A DNA stretch of 64,000 nucleotides, taken from positions 62,001-126,000 of the forward strand of contig JAFROJ010000036.1 in the NCBI GenBank assembly GCA_017429765.1, read 5' to 3'. The stretch comes from Bacteroidales bacterium (GTDB lineage Bacteria; Bacteroidota; Bacteroidia; Bacteroidales; UBA932). The position numbers and the translations under genes were made by a program. The notes below the pieces were generated by a model. That model was not told where the DNA came from and did no database searches. It worked only from the letters and a program-made list of their open reading frames with translations. Positions 25,199 through 32,471 of this stretch are shown piece after piece; positions within the stretch are counted from its first letter, which is position 1; every line of letters begins with the position of its first letter.

Positions 25199-25753
25199 AT
25201 GAGTCGGCTTTATTCCAGCGGCGTCAGGGTCGGGAACGGCTACGATGTCCACGCTTTGAGAGAGGGGCTTCCCATGCGGCTTTGCGGAGTGGATATCCCC
25301 TCAGGGAAAGGGTTCGTGGCGCATTCCGACGGGGATGTCGCGGTCCACGCCCTCTGCGACGCCCTTCTCGGGGCGGCCGCTCTCGGCGACATCGGTCTCC
25401 ATTTTCCCGACAGCGACCCTAAGTACAAGGGAATAAACAGCCTGGAGTTGCTCTCCAAGGTCGTCGCCATGCTCAATTCCCCGGTCCCTGAGCCTGTCGA
25501 AGGGCCGGCGGCCAGATACATCATCTCCAACGTGGACATCACCATCGCTCTTCAGGAACCAAAGTTGCGCCCGTACATCGACTCGATGAGGGAGACCCTG
25601 GCGAGCGTGATGGGCCTGAAAAAGACCCAGGTCAGCGTCAAGGCCACCACGACCGAGCGCCTCGGCTTCGTCGGAAGGGGTGAGGGATGCGAGGTCTGGG
25701 CGACTGTCCTGCTTATTACCAAACGCGCTAAAAGACCATTATTCCGGACATGA
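25199..25753 (+). CDS. ispF: 2-C-methyl-D-erythritol 2,4-cyclodiphosphate synthase with in-frame insert
   Basis: The 184-residue enzyme has all IspF signatures: GNGYDVHAL, HSDGDVAVHALCDALLGA with metal and substrate residues, GDIGLHFPD, NVDITIALQEPKL and VSVKATTTERLGFVGRGEG. It closes CDP-ME 2-phosphate to MEcPP in the MEP isoprenoid pathway. It is longer than usual (about 160 residues) because about 14 residues (93-106, SPVPEPVEGPAA) replace the short turn before the YIISNVD strand; this insert is a repeat found also in sufD. I chose the ATG at 25199. The stop overlaps the next start (ATGA). Confidence 0.93.
   Translation: MSRLYSSGVRVGNGYDVHALREGLPMRLCGVDIPSGKGFVAHSDGDVAVHALCDALLGAAALGDIGLHFPDSDPKYKGINSLELLSKVVAMLNSPVPEPVEGPAARYIISNVDITIALQEPKLRPYIDSMRETLASVMGLKKTQVSVKATTTERLGFVGRGEGCEVWATVLLITKRAKRPLFRT
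25483..25506 (+). repeat. Intragenic PEPxEG repeat, family B copy 1 (in ispF)
   Basis: The 24-nt segment contains CCCTGAGCCTGTCGAAGG and encodes PVPEPVEG at a surface turn of IspF. A near-identical segment (one base different) is in sufD at 53143-53167 in the same frame. The CTGAGCCTGTCGAAGG motif is one I know as a widespread intergenic palindrome in many bacterial genomes. Confidence 0.75.
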
Positions 25754-27204
25754 CACCTATTGCTGTGATAATCACTGTCGCGGCCTACTTCGCCGTGATG
25801 CTCGCTGTGGGCTGGATATCCTCCCGCGGAGCCGACAACGCTGGTTTCTTCAACGGCGGCCGCAAGGCCCCCTGGTGGATAGTCGCCATCGCGGTGCTCG
25901 GGGCGCCCATGTCCGGAGTGACATATGTCTCCGTGCCGGGAATGGTGGGCGTCGGAGGCACCGCCATGGGCTATATGCAGATGGTCCTGGGCTTCTTCGT
26001 GGGCTATCTGGTCATCGCCTTCGTCCTGACACCCGTATTCTTCAAGATGAACGTGGCGTCGATCTATCAGTACCTTGAGGACCGCTTCGGGGCAACTTCC
26101 CACAAGACAGGAGCCTGGTTCTTCTTCATCTCCAAGATCCTGGGTGCCGCCGTGAGGCTCTACCTCGTCTGCGTGACCCTGCAACTGATGATTTTCGAGC
26201 CGCTGGGGCTCCCGTTCCTGCTGAACGTGCTCATCTCGATGGCTATCGTCCTGCTCTACACCTTCAGGGGCGGAGTCAAGTCCGTCCTGTGGACAGACAC
26301 CCTGAAGACCGTCTGCATGCTTGTCTCCATAGTCCTGGCCATGGTGTTCATAGCCAAGGACTTGGGCCTCGACCTCAAAGGCACCGTGGCAGCCATCAAG
26401 GGTAGCGGCTACTCGAAGATGTTCTTCTTCGACGACGTCAACCACAAGGAATATTTCTGGAAGCAGTTCCTCGCCGGAGTGTTCACCGTCGTCGCGATGA
26501 CGGGCCTTGACCAGGACATGATGCAGAGGACCCTGGCCAGCCGCAACGCCCGCGACTCAAGGAAGAACCTCATCACGGGAGGCCTTCTCCAGATCCCGGT
26601 CATATTCCTATTCCTCAGCCTTGGAGTGATGCTGTACCTTTTCGCCGCCCAGAGGGGTATCGCGGAGACAGGTGACACCCTGTTCCCCGCCGTGGCGACA
26701 GGAGGCTATCTCCCGACGGTCGTGGGGGTTCTCTTCGTCATCGGCCTTGTCTCCTGCGCCTTCGCCGCCGGCGGCTCCGCCTTGACGGCCCTGACAACAT
26801 CTTTCACCGTGGACATCGTCGGCACCAAGGGTAAGAGCGAGGAGAAAGTCTCCTCGACGAGGAAGAGAATCCACCTCGTCATGGCGGTCCTTATGGCCGT
26901 GGTGATATTCGCTTTCTACCTGCTCAACACCACATCCGTGATAGACGCCGTGTACAAGCTGGCCAGCTACACCTACGGTCCTATTCTCGGGATGTTCGTT
27001 TTCGGGTTGCTTTGCAAGAGGGAGGTCAAGGACAAATGGGTTCCTCTGGTGGCAGTCGCGGCGCCGGTCCTCAGTTACATCTTACAGAGCAATTCGGAGC
27101 GTTGGTTCGGAGGGTACAAGTTCTCTTATGAGCTATTGATTTTCAACGCTCTCTTCACCGTGATTGGGCTTTGCCTCCTTATAAAGGCAAAAAAAACAGA
27201 ATAA
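25750..27204 (+). CDS. Sodium:solute symporter (SSS family)
   Basis: The 484-residue protein has about 13 hydrophobic segments in the pattern of the LeuT-fold SSS family. The N-terminal part shows ITVAAYFAVMLAVGW, FFNGGRKAPWW (the conserved GGR after helix 1), and APMSGVTYVSVPGMV in helix 2 with the sodium-site-like residues. The central MTGLDQDMMQRTLA stretch is typical of the family. Members import sugars, sialic acid, myo-inositol, proline or pantothenate; the substrate is not clear. It is co-translated with ispF by a 4-nt overlap. Confidence 0.88.
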   Translation: MTPIAVIITVAAYFAVMLAVGWISSRGADNAGFFNGGRKAPWWIVAIAVLGAPMSGVTYVSVPGMVGVGGTAMGYMQMVLGFFVGYLVIAFVLTPVFFKMNVASIYQYLEDRFGATSHKTGAWFFFISKILGAAVRLYLVCVTLQLMIFEPLGLPFLLNVLISMAIVLLYTFRGGVKSVLWTDTLKTVCMLVSIVLAMVFIAKDLGLDLKGTVAAIKGSGYSKMFFFDDVNHKEYFWKQFLAGVFTVVAMTGLDQDMMQRTLASRNARDSRKNLITGGLLQIPVIFLFLSLGVMLYLFAAQRGIAETGDTLFPAVATGGYLPTVVGVLFVIGLVSCAFAAGGSALTALTTSFTVDIVGTKGKSEEKVSSTRKRIHLVMAVLMAVVIFAFYLLNTTSVIDAVYKLASYTYGPILGMFVFGLLCKREVKDKWVPLVAVAAPVLSYILQSNSERWFGGYKFSYELLIFNALFTVIGLCLLIKAKKTE

Positions 27205-27228
27205 TTTTGCGGATTCAGGATTAATCTC

Positions 27229-27236
27229 TATTTTTG
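27229..27236 (+). promoter_or_regulatory. Promoter of the tRNA-Gln/tRNA-Met/sdhC transcript
   Basis: TATTTTTG matches TAnnTTTG, and TTTG at 27206-27209 lies 19 nt upstream as the -33 element, an ideal Bacteroidetes arrangement. The first tRNA follows 39 nt downstream. Confidence 0.7.
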
Positions 27237-27275
27237 CAGTCCCGAAACGCGCCTGGCGCGAGTCGAGCGAACCAT

Positions 27276-27346
27276 TGAGATATGGTGTAATGGTAGCACT
27301 ACAGATTCTGGCTCTGTCAGTGAGGGTTCGAATCCTTCTATCTCAA
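27276..27346 (+). tRNA. tRNA-Gln (anticodon CTG)
   Basis: The 71-nt cloverleaf has acceptor TGAGATA pairing TATCTCA, anticodon stem ACAGA/TCTGT with loop TTCTGGC and anticodon CTG, and T-arm GAGGG-TTCGAAT-CCTTC with wobble pairs. The 5' T is usual for tRNA-Gln. The discriminator base is A. Confidence 0.95.
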
Positions 27347-27360
27347 CTCAATGGGGACAC

Positions 27361-27434
27361 GGCGGGGTAGCTCAGCTGGTTAGAGCGTCGGATTCATAAT
27401 CCGGAGGTCGTGGGATCATGCCCCACCCCCGCTA
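27361..27434 (+). tRNA. tRNA-Met (anticodon CAT) with unusual T-loop
   Basis: The 74-nt cloverleaf has acceptor GGCGGGG pairing CCCCGCT (one G-T), anticodon stem TCGGA/TCCGG with loop TTCATAA and anticodon CAT, and T-stem GTGGG/CCCAC. The T-loop reads ATCATGC where nearly all tRNAs have TTCRANY, so positions 54 and 58 are A and T instead of T and A. The acceptor fits elongator tRNA-Met; a lysidine-modified Ile tRNA is a less likely alternative. Confidence 0.88.
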
Positions 27435-27455
27435 CTACCACAAAACTAGACGATA

Positions 27456-28184
27456 ATGCCAAACGCGTTCCATTATTCGATCGGCAGGAAGCTTATTCAA
27501 GCTGTCAGCGGGGCTTTCCTCGTGCTTTTCCTCCTGCTCCACGGCACAATCAATTTCTTCTCCGTAATCGACTCTTTCAAGGGCACTTTCGGCTCTGTGG
27601 CCGATGACGAGAAGCTGTTCTCCGCCGGAGACGGCCTGTTCAAGCTCGGTTGCGACTTCATGTCGACGACTTTCATCGACATCATGGTCCCCATCCTTGC
27701 CCTTGGCTTGCTCATTCACATTATTTATGGAATAATCATTTCCGTCAAGAACATCAAGGCTTGCGGAGGTCTCAAGCGTTATGAGGCGCAGAGTGTCGCC
27801 GCCGCCGACTCATGGGCCGCCAAGAACATGTTCGTCCTCGGTATCGTGATCCTTGGGATCCTGTTCTTCCATCTCGCCCACTTCTGGGCCAAGATGCAGC
27901 TTCCGGAGATGTTCGGTGTCGGCAATTTCGAGAACAATCCTTACCTTCTGCTGACCGCGACCTTCGGCAAATGGTGGATGCTCGTGATCTACCTTATCTG
28001 GTTCGCCGCGATCTGGCTCCACCTCTGCCATGGCTTCTGGAGCATGTTCCAGACAGTCGGCTGGAACAACCAGATCTGGTTCAAGAGACTCAAGGTCATC
28101 GGCGTCATCGTCGCGACCCTGATCGTCCTCCTGTTCGTGTCGACCGCCGTCAACGCCTTCATCCAGGCGAATTTTATCGCGTAA
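27456..28184 (+). CDS. sdhC: Succinate dehydrogenase/fumarate reductase cytochrome b subunit
   Basis: The 242-residue membrane protein matches the five-helix SdhC/FrdC of Bacteroidetes and epsilonproteobacteria. It starts FHYSIGRKLIQAVSGAFLVLFLLLHG with a heme-ligand-type histidine, has further helices at IMVPILALGLLIHIIYG, VILGILFFHLAHFWAK and IWFAAIWLHLCHGFWSM, and ends with IVATLIVLLFVSTAVNA. The histidines in helices 1, 2, 4 and 5 would hold two b hemes. It anchors the flavoprotein and iron-sulfur subunits for menaquinone-linked fumarate reduction or succinate oxidation. No sdhA or sdhB follows; a trp attenuator and trpB come next instead. Confidence 0.9.
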   Translation: MPNAFHYSIGRKLIQAVSGAFLVLFLLLHGTINFFSVIDSFKGTFGSVADDEKLFSAGDGLFKLGCDFMSTTFIDIMVPILALGLLIHIIYGIIISVKNIKACGGLKRYEAQSVAAADSWAAKNMFVLGIVILGILFFHLAHFWAKMQLPEMFGVGNFENNPYLLLTATFGKWWMLVIYLIWFAAIWLHLCHGFWSMFQTVGWNNQIWFKRLKVIGVIVATLIVLLFVSTAVNAFIQANFIA

Positions 28185-28225
28185 GTGTTGCTTTTTAGGA
28201 TTATTTTCTTCACTTTCGCGATAAG

Positions 28226-28279
28226 ATGATGACTACGAACAACAATTTCTGGTGGCGCGCTTGCGGTTCAAAGCTGTAA
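28226..28279 (+). CDS. Tryptophan operon leader peptide (trpL-like)
   Basis: A 17-codon reading frame, MMTTNNNFWWRACGSKL, precedes a strong terminator hairpin in front of trpB. Tandem tryptophan codons (TGG TGG at 28250-28255) stand 12 nt before the region that can form an antiterminator. Short leader peptides with paired Trp codons are the hallmark of transcription attenuation. Homology searches usually miss them because of their size. Confidence 0.85.
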   Translation: MMTTNNNFWWRACGSKL

Positions 28280-28352
28280 GTCGACCGTCGTAGTTACCAT
28301 TCTGAGAGACAAAGGTGGCACGCTGACTTACAGCGCGCCACCTTTCTTTTTG
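28251..28352 (+). promoter_or_regulatory. Tryptophan attenuator RNA (antiterminator/terminator switch)
   Basis: Three pairings can be seen. Region GCTGTAAGTC (28273-28282), which covers the leader stop codon, is an exact complement of GACTTACAGC (28325-28334), the antiterminator. GGTGGCGCGC (28251-28260), overlapping the second Trp codon, is an exact complement of GCGCGCCACC (28333-28342). The terminator stem pairs 28311-28325 with 28331-28345. A ribosome stalled at the Trp codons leaves the antiterminator free to form; a ribosome that reaches the stop codon covers 28273-28282 and lets the terminator fold. This gives trpB expression when tryptophan is scarce. Confidence 0.85.
28311..28352 (+). 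terminator. Intrinsic terminator of the trp attenuator
   Basis: AAAGGTGGCACGCTG pairs with CAGCGCGCCACCTTT in a 15-position stem with one A-C mismatch and a 5-nt loop, followed by CTTTTTG. It lies 42 nt before trpB. Confidence 0.85.
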
Positions 28353-28393
28353 TGACTATTTTTAAATTATTAACCCAATAAAAACGAACAACG

Positions 28394-29758
28394 ATGAGAC
28401 AGAAAAAGTTCTTGCTCCCGGAATCAGAGATTCCCACGAGTTATTTCAACATTCAGGCGGTCATGCCCAACAAGCCCCTGCCCTTCCTTCATCCGGCCAC
28501 GAAGCAGCCTCTGAAATCAGAGGACCTCTATCCTATCTTCTGCAAGGAGTGCGCGGACCAGGAGCTCAACCAGACCGACGAGTGGATCCCTATTCCGGAA
28601 GAGGTGCGTGAGCAGTACGCGGGCTACCGCTGCACCCCTCTTGTGAGGGCATATGAGCTTGAGGAGGCCCTGGGGACTCCGGCCCAAATCTATTTCAAGA
28701 ACGAGAGCGTGTCTCCCGCCGGAAGCCACAAGCTCAACTCCGCCCTTGCCCAGGCCTATTACGCCAAGAAGCAGGGCATCACCAACATAACCACCGAGAC
28801 CGGAGCCGGCCAGTGGGGAGGAGCGCTCTCCTACGCCGCGAAGAAGTTCGGCCTGGAATGCGCCGTGTACATGGTGAAGGTCAGCTACAACCAGAAGCCT
28901 TACCGCAGGTCCATCATGCAGACCTTCGGCGCCGCCATCACCCCGTCACCGTCCATGTCGACCCGCGCCGGAAAAGACATCCTGACCGTCAACCCCAATG
29001 ACCAGGGATCCCTGGGCTGCGCCATCTCCGAGGCCATCGAGCTCGCCGTCACGACGCCGAACTGCAAGTACACTCTCGGATCCGTGCTCAACCATGTCTG
29101 CCTGCACCAGACCATCATCGGCCTTGAGGCAGAGAAGCAGATGGAGCTCGCCGGTGAATATCCCGACATCGTGATCGCCTGCTTCGGCGGCGGGTCCAAC
29201 TTCAGCGGCATAGCCTACCCGTTCATGCGCCATAACATCCAGGAAGGAAAGAAGACCCGCTTCATCGCCGCGGAGCCATATTCATGCCCGAAACTTACCA
29301 GAGGTAAGTTCGAATATGACTTCGGCGACGAGTCCGGCCTCACCCCTCTCCTCCCGATGTACACCCTTGGTCACACCTTCAAGCCCGCCACCATCCACGC
29401 CGGAGGACTCCGCTATCACGGGGCCGGTGTCATCATGTCGCAGCTGATGAAGGACGGGTTCATGGAAGCCGTTGACATCGAGCAGCTTGACTCCTTCAAG
29501 GCCGGCGTCCTCTTCGCCCGGACAGAGGGTATCATCCCCGCTCCCGAATCCTGCCACGCCATCGCCGCTACCATCAACGAGGCCCTCAAATGCAAGGAGA
29601 CCGGCGAGGCGAAGACCATTCTCTTCAACCTCTCCGGACATGGTTTCGTGGACATGGGCGCCTACGACCAGTACTTCTCCGGCGAGATGGGCAACTACCA
29701 CGTCTCCGACGAGGATCTCGCCAAGTACATCAAATCCGCCGACGAGCTGAATAAGTAG
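28394..29758 (+). CDS. trpB: Tryptophan synthase beta chain, TrpB2 type
   Basis: The 454-residue protein is longer than classical TrpB (about 395) and has the extended N-terminus of TrpB2. The PLP lysine is K113 in SPAGSHKLNSA, GAGQWG and CFGGGSNFSG bind substrate and cofactor phosphate, and NLSGHG lies near the end. TrpB condenses indole with serine to make tryptophan; TrpB2 forms are thought to salvage indole without TrpA. No trpA or other trp gene is adjacent. Expression is very likely controlled by the attenuator just upstream. Confidence 0.93.
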   Translation: MRQKKFLLPESEIPTSYFNIQAVMPNKPLPFLHPATKQPLKSEDLYPIFCKECADQELNQTDEWIPIPEEVREQYAGYRCTPLVRAYELEEALGTPAQIYFKNESVSPAGSHKLNSALAQAYYAKKQGITNITTETGAGQWGGALSYAAKKFGLECAVYMVKVSYNQKPYRRSIMQTFGAAITPSPSMSTRAGKDILTVNPNDQGSLGCAISEAIELAVTTPNCKYTLGSVLNHVCLHQTIIGLEAEKQMELAGEYPDIVIACFGGGSNFSGIAYPFMRHNIQEGKKTRFIAAEPYSCPKLTRGKFEYDFGDESGLTPLLPMYTLGHTFKPATIHAGGLRYHGAGVIMSQLMKDGFMEAVDIEQLDSFKAGVLFARTEGIIPAPESCHAIAATINEALKCKETGEAKTILFNLSGHGFVDMGAYDQYFSGEMGNYHVSDEDLAKYIKSADELNK

Positions 29759-29780
29759 CTCAAGGGACATTCTCCCGAAT

Positions 29781-29813
29781 AAAAAAGCCTGGTCGAGATG
29801 GCCGGGCTTTTTA
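29781..29813 (+). terminator. Intrinsic terminator after trpB
   Basis: AAAAAGCCTGG pairs with CCGGGCTTTTT (one T-G wobble) around a 9-nt loop, ending in a T run 23 nt after the trpB stop. Confidence 0.8.
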
Positions 29814-29961
29814 TGTGTTTTTCCCGTTGACTATGCCATCTGTCTCCTCTTCAGGAAAACCTATTTCGACCGCCTATGGAGCAATAAAAATGTCTTCGGG
29901 CTAATTGATTGATTTTTTGCGATGTTTTTCGGAGAATTACTTCTCTGAAAGACTTTTTTTG

Positions 29962-29969
29962 TATATTTG
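29962..29969 (+). promoter_or_regulatory. -7 promoter box before the structured RNA / FHA operon
   Basis: TATATTTG matches TAnnTTTG and lies about 7 nt before the expected transcript start near 29976. It is the only clear promoter between the trpB terminator and the FHA operon. From 29814 to 29961 I see nothing else but A/T-rich sequence. Confidence 0.6.
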
Positions 29970-29975
29970 GAGAGA

Positions 29976-30216
29976 CATAATAAAGAAGACGTGAACTACA
30001 CGTTTTTGTCTTTGGCTATCTGGAAACTTCGCAACTTTCTTTTTATCTCGCCAAAGAACAAAATGACAGTAGCGTCTATGCATGTGTGTTTAAGGCCCCT
30101 GTTCAGGGATGCTTTTCATACGGCGTGGGCTTCGACTGTTATTCGTTTAGCGAGATATGGCATGCGAAGGCCACCGGGTAGCGGGACGAATAACCATAGT
30201 GGAACCCGCGCTTCTT
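29976..30216 (+). ncRNA. Structured RNA candidate: 6S-like RNA or long leader of the FHA operon
   Basis: About 240 nt between a promoter and the first FHA gene carries strong secondary structure. AAGAAG (29983-29988) can pair with CTTCTT (30211-30216) to close the whole unit. CGTGGGCTTC (30124-30133) pairs with GGAACCCGCG (30201-30210), continued by GTTATTCGT (30138-30146) with ACGAATAAC (30186-30194). CTTTGGC and GCCAAAG form another hairpin in the 5' half. A closed, interrupted long hairpin of this kind recalls 6S RNA, which is known in Bacteroidales, but I cannot confirm the family. No terminator separates it from the gene at 30249, so a regulatory 5' leader is equally possible. Confidence 0.45.
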
Positions 30217-30248
30217 AGTTAAAGAAAAGCATTTTAAACACAATAATC

Positions 30249-30929
30249 ATGGCACAGAAAACAAAAGCGATGTATTCGCGTGGTAGCGCTTCCGGTTACG
30301 GCAAAACCTTCGTACCCGGAATCGACGAAGGCCTCAGGGGCTCGGTGAAAAAAAGCGGAGAAGATCCCAAGAATGAGAAGCAGCTGGCTTCTTCAGAGCC
30401 GGTCGTTGGATTCCTCTATTCGATTTCGAGAACCGCTGCGGGTGAGTATTGGCCTCTTCACCTCGGTGAGAACAAGATTGGACGCGGCTCATCGTGCGAC
30501 ATCTGCCTTCCCGAGATGACGGTATCCGAGGATCACGCGACATTGGTCGTGAGAAGGATGAAGACTACCAACGAGTACCTGATGGACCTTTACGTCAGGG
30601 GAGTGAATGGCGCTTTCGTCAACGAGACAGAGGTCCGTCGGGAGGCCGAATGCAACGACGGCGACTTCCTCACAATCGGAGACAATTATATCCTTTACAT
30701 AATACTTATCAATCCATTCAAGCTCGGACTGAAGATCTCAGAGGCTTTCGTCCCCGCCGAAGACCAATCAGAGCCGGAAGATTCCCCTTACGGACAGGAT
30801 CCGTTCCAGCAAGCTCCCAGCAGGGCAGGGACTTCGGGTCTTTATGATTCAAGAAGGCGCGCTGCTGGTGGCACAGAAGGCATGGACGGCACCGACCCTA
30901 TCATTGAAGGTCAAACCTCGATACTTTAA
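30249..30929 (+). CDS. FHA-domain protein (first gene of the kinase/protease operon)
   Basis: The 226-residue soluble protein carries one forkhead-associated domain at about residues 55-150: WPLHLGENKIGRGSSCDICL, MTVSEDHATLVV and GVNGAFVNETEV, with the phospho-threonine-binding Arg, Ser, His and Asn in place. The N-terminal tail (GYGKTFVPGID) and the C-terminal tail (EGQTSIL) hold isolated threonines that could be kinase targets, as in known FHA substrates. It has no membrane segment. The kinase gene follows after 3 nt, so it probably acts as a cytoplasmic adaptor recognising proteins the kinases modify. The specific partner is not known. Confidence 0.85.
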   Translation: MAQKTKAMYSRGSASGYGKTFVPGIDEGLRGSVKKSGEDPKNEKQLASSEPVVGFLYSISRTAAGEYWPLHLGENKIGRGSSCDICLPEMTVSEDHATLVVRRMKTTNEYLMDLYVRGVNGAFVNETEVRREAECNDGDFLTIGDNYILYIILINPFKLGLKISEAFVPAEDQSEPEDSPYGQDPFQQAPSRAGTSGLYDSRRRAAGGTEGMDGTDPIIEGQTSIL

Positions 30930-30932
30930 AGC

Positions 30933-32465
30933 ATGGCTTTGATAACAATCCAAGGCCTTGAAGATGAAGGCCGTGGTATCCATTATGTGCTTGATCCCAC
31001 GCTCGATCCGATCGGCGTCGGAGGTATGGGTCAGGTTTTCAGAGGTTTCAGGGTTGACGAGAAAACCGGTGTCGAGATACCGGCCGCGATCAAGTTCCTG
31101 TTTGACGACCTTCCGCCGAATGCGATAGAGCGCTCCCGCAGGGAGGCCTCGATCCAGATTGACAACGAGAACCTGCTGAAAATGTTCGGGTTCTTCGAGG
31201 TTGACGAGAAGGTTCCCGGCGGATTTATACCTCACTACCATGTGGCCAGCGAGCTACTTTATGGAGTGAAGCTGAGCGACATGCTGGAGGGTGTCACGAC
31301 AGGACCCGATGGATTGCCTATCGAGAAAGCCGAGGAATGGTACAGGCTTTACAAGGAGCAGCCGCGTGACTTTGCCACGACAATAGTCAAAGCGGTGCTC
31401 TCCGGAATAATGGCTTTCCACGACAAGGGTTATATCCACAGGGATATAGACCCGAGCAACGTCATGCTTACCGCCGACGGGAAGATCAAGGTGATTGATT
31501 TCGGAATAGCCAAAATGCTTTCCGAGATGAAGGGACAGGGTGCCCACTTGACCACGGCGGGGCAGTTTATGGGGAAAGCGGCTTATGCCGCTCCTGAACT
31601 GGCGCTGGGAGACATCGCGCACCAGAACGAGACGACCGACATCTACGCGATCGGTGTAATGCTGTACCAATTGTTGACCGGGCATCTGCCTTTCGACGGC
31701 AGCACTCAGGAGATTCTCGACAAACAGGTTCACGCTCCTATTCCGCTCGCGGAAATCAAGGACAAGTCGCTGAAGTCGATTATTTCCAAGGCTTTGGCTA
31801 AGAAGCAGGCCGACCGCTACCATTCGGCCGCGGAGTTCCGCGTGGATATCGAGAAAGCCATGCGCGAAGGTCCCAAAAAGGGTCTCAGTATTCCGAAGCC
31901 CGCCATCTACGGGGCCTGCGGGGCAGTGATCCTGGCGGTCATCCTGGCTGTCACTCTATCTGGCCCTAAGGAGAAAAAGCCGACGAGAGAAGTGCCAGCG
32001 GAAGAGGTGGTCGTCGCGGAGGTTGTACGTTCCGCCGCGGAATACACGGAGGAGGCGGTCACGATGCTTCGTGGAGGCAGTTTCGACAAGGGTGTGGAAG
32101 CGTTAACCAAAGCAATGGACAAGGACTCAACGTCTTCCGCTAAAGCCTATGCCATTATGGCGTCACTCTATAGCCACGATGGAGCCTGCAAGACTCTCGG
32201 CCTCAGGTCGAACTTCGGGGAGGATTTCGGCAAAGCCTTCGAGTTAAGTAAAAAGGCTGTGGCTCTTGACAAGAACTGCTATTACGCGTTATATGAGTTG
32301 GCCGAATCCTACGGAAAACGTTACGAATCCATCGTAGGCGTAGAAAGAGACGTTCCCAAGGCGATAGAGTATGCCAAGGCATGCTTGAGTCTAGCGACAG
32401 CGAATAATGACTCTGCTTTGGCGGCAATCTGTAAAGAAGAATTCCACTTGGAAGACAACGAATAA
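30933..32465 (+). CDS. Transmembrane Ser/Thr protein kinase with extracytoplasmic C-terminal domain
   Basis: The 510-residue protein has an N-terminal kinase domain: glycine loop GVGGMGQVF (28-36), ATP lysine K54, catalytic loop HRDIDPSN (169-176), DFG (189-191) and AAYAAPE (217-222). One membrane helix spans about 324-344, and the last ~150 residues, helical and TPR-like (VEALTKAMDKDS, AFELSKKAVALDK), would lie in the periplasm. The catalytic loop has aspartate where Hanks kinases have lysine (HRDxKPxN). The layout matches bacterial PASTA-like receptor kinases in principle, with a TPR-like sensor. Its neighbours are a second kinase and a PP2C phosphatase. Confidence 0.9.
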   Translation: MALITIQGLEDEGRGIHYVLDPTLDPIGVGGMGQVFRGFRVDEKTGVEIPAAIKFLFDDLPPNAIERSRREASIQIDNENLLKMFGFFEVDEKVPGGFIPHYHVASELLYGVKLSDMLEGVTTGPDGLPIEKAEEWYRLYKEQPRDFATTIVKAVLSGIMAFHDKGYIHRDIDPSNVMLTADGKIKVIDFGIAKMLSEMKGQGAHLTTAGQFMGKAAYAAPELALGDIAHQNETTDIYAIGVMLYQLLTGHLPFDGSTQEILDKQVHAPIPLAEIKDKSLKSIISKALAKKQADRYHSAAEFRVDIEKAMREGPKKGLSIPKPAIYGACGAVILAVILAVTLSGPKEKKPTREVPAEEVVVAEVVRSAAEYTEEAVTMLRGGSFDKGVEALTKAMDKDSTSSAKAYAIMASLYSHDGACKTLGLRSNFGEDFGKAFELSKKAVALDKNCYYALYELAESYGKRYESIVGVERDVPKAIEYAKACLSLATANNDSALAAICKEEFHLEDNE

Positions 32466-32471
32466 CGACTT

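Noticed and set aside
27421..27455. Short reading frame starting in the tRNA-Met T-loop
   Set aside because: The ATG is part of the tRNA T-loop; the frame has no support.
28200..28225. Promoter immediately upstream of the trp leader
   Set aside because: No TAnnTTTG match could be found in the gap after sdhC, so transcription may come from the tRNA/sdhC promoter; not annotated.
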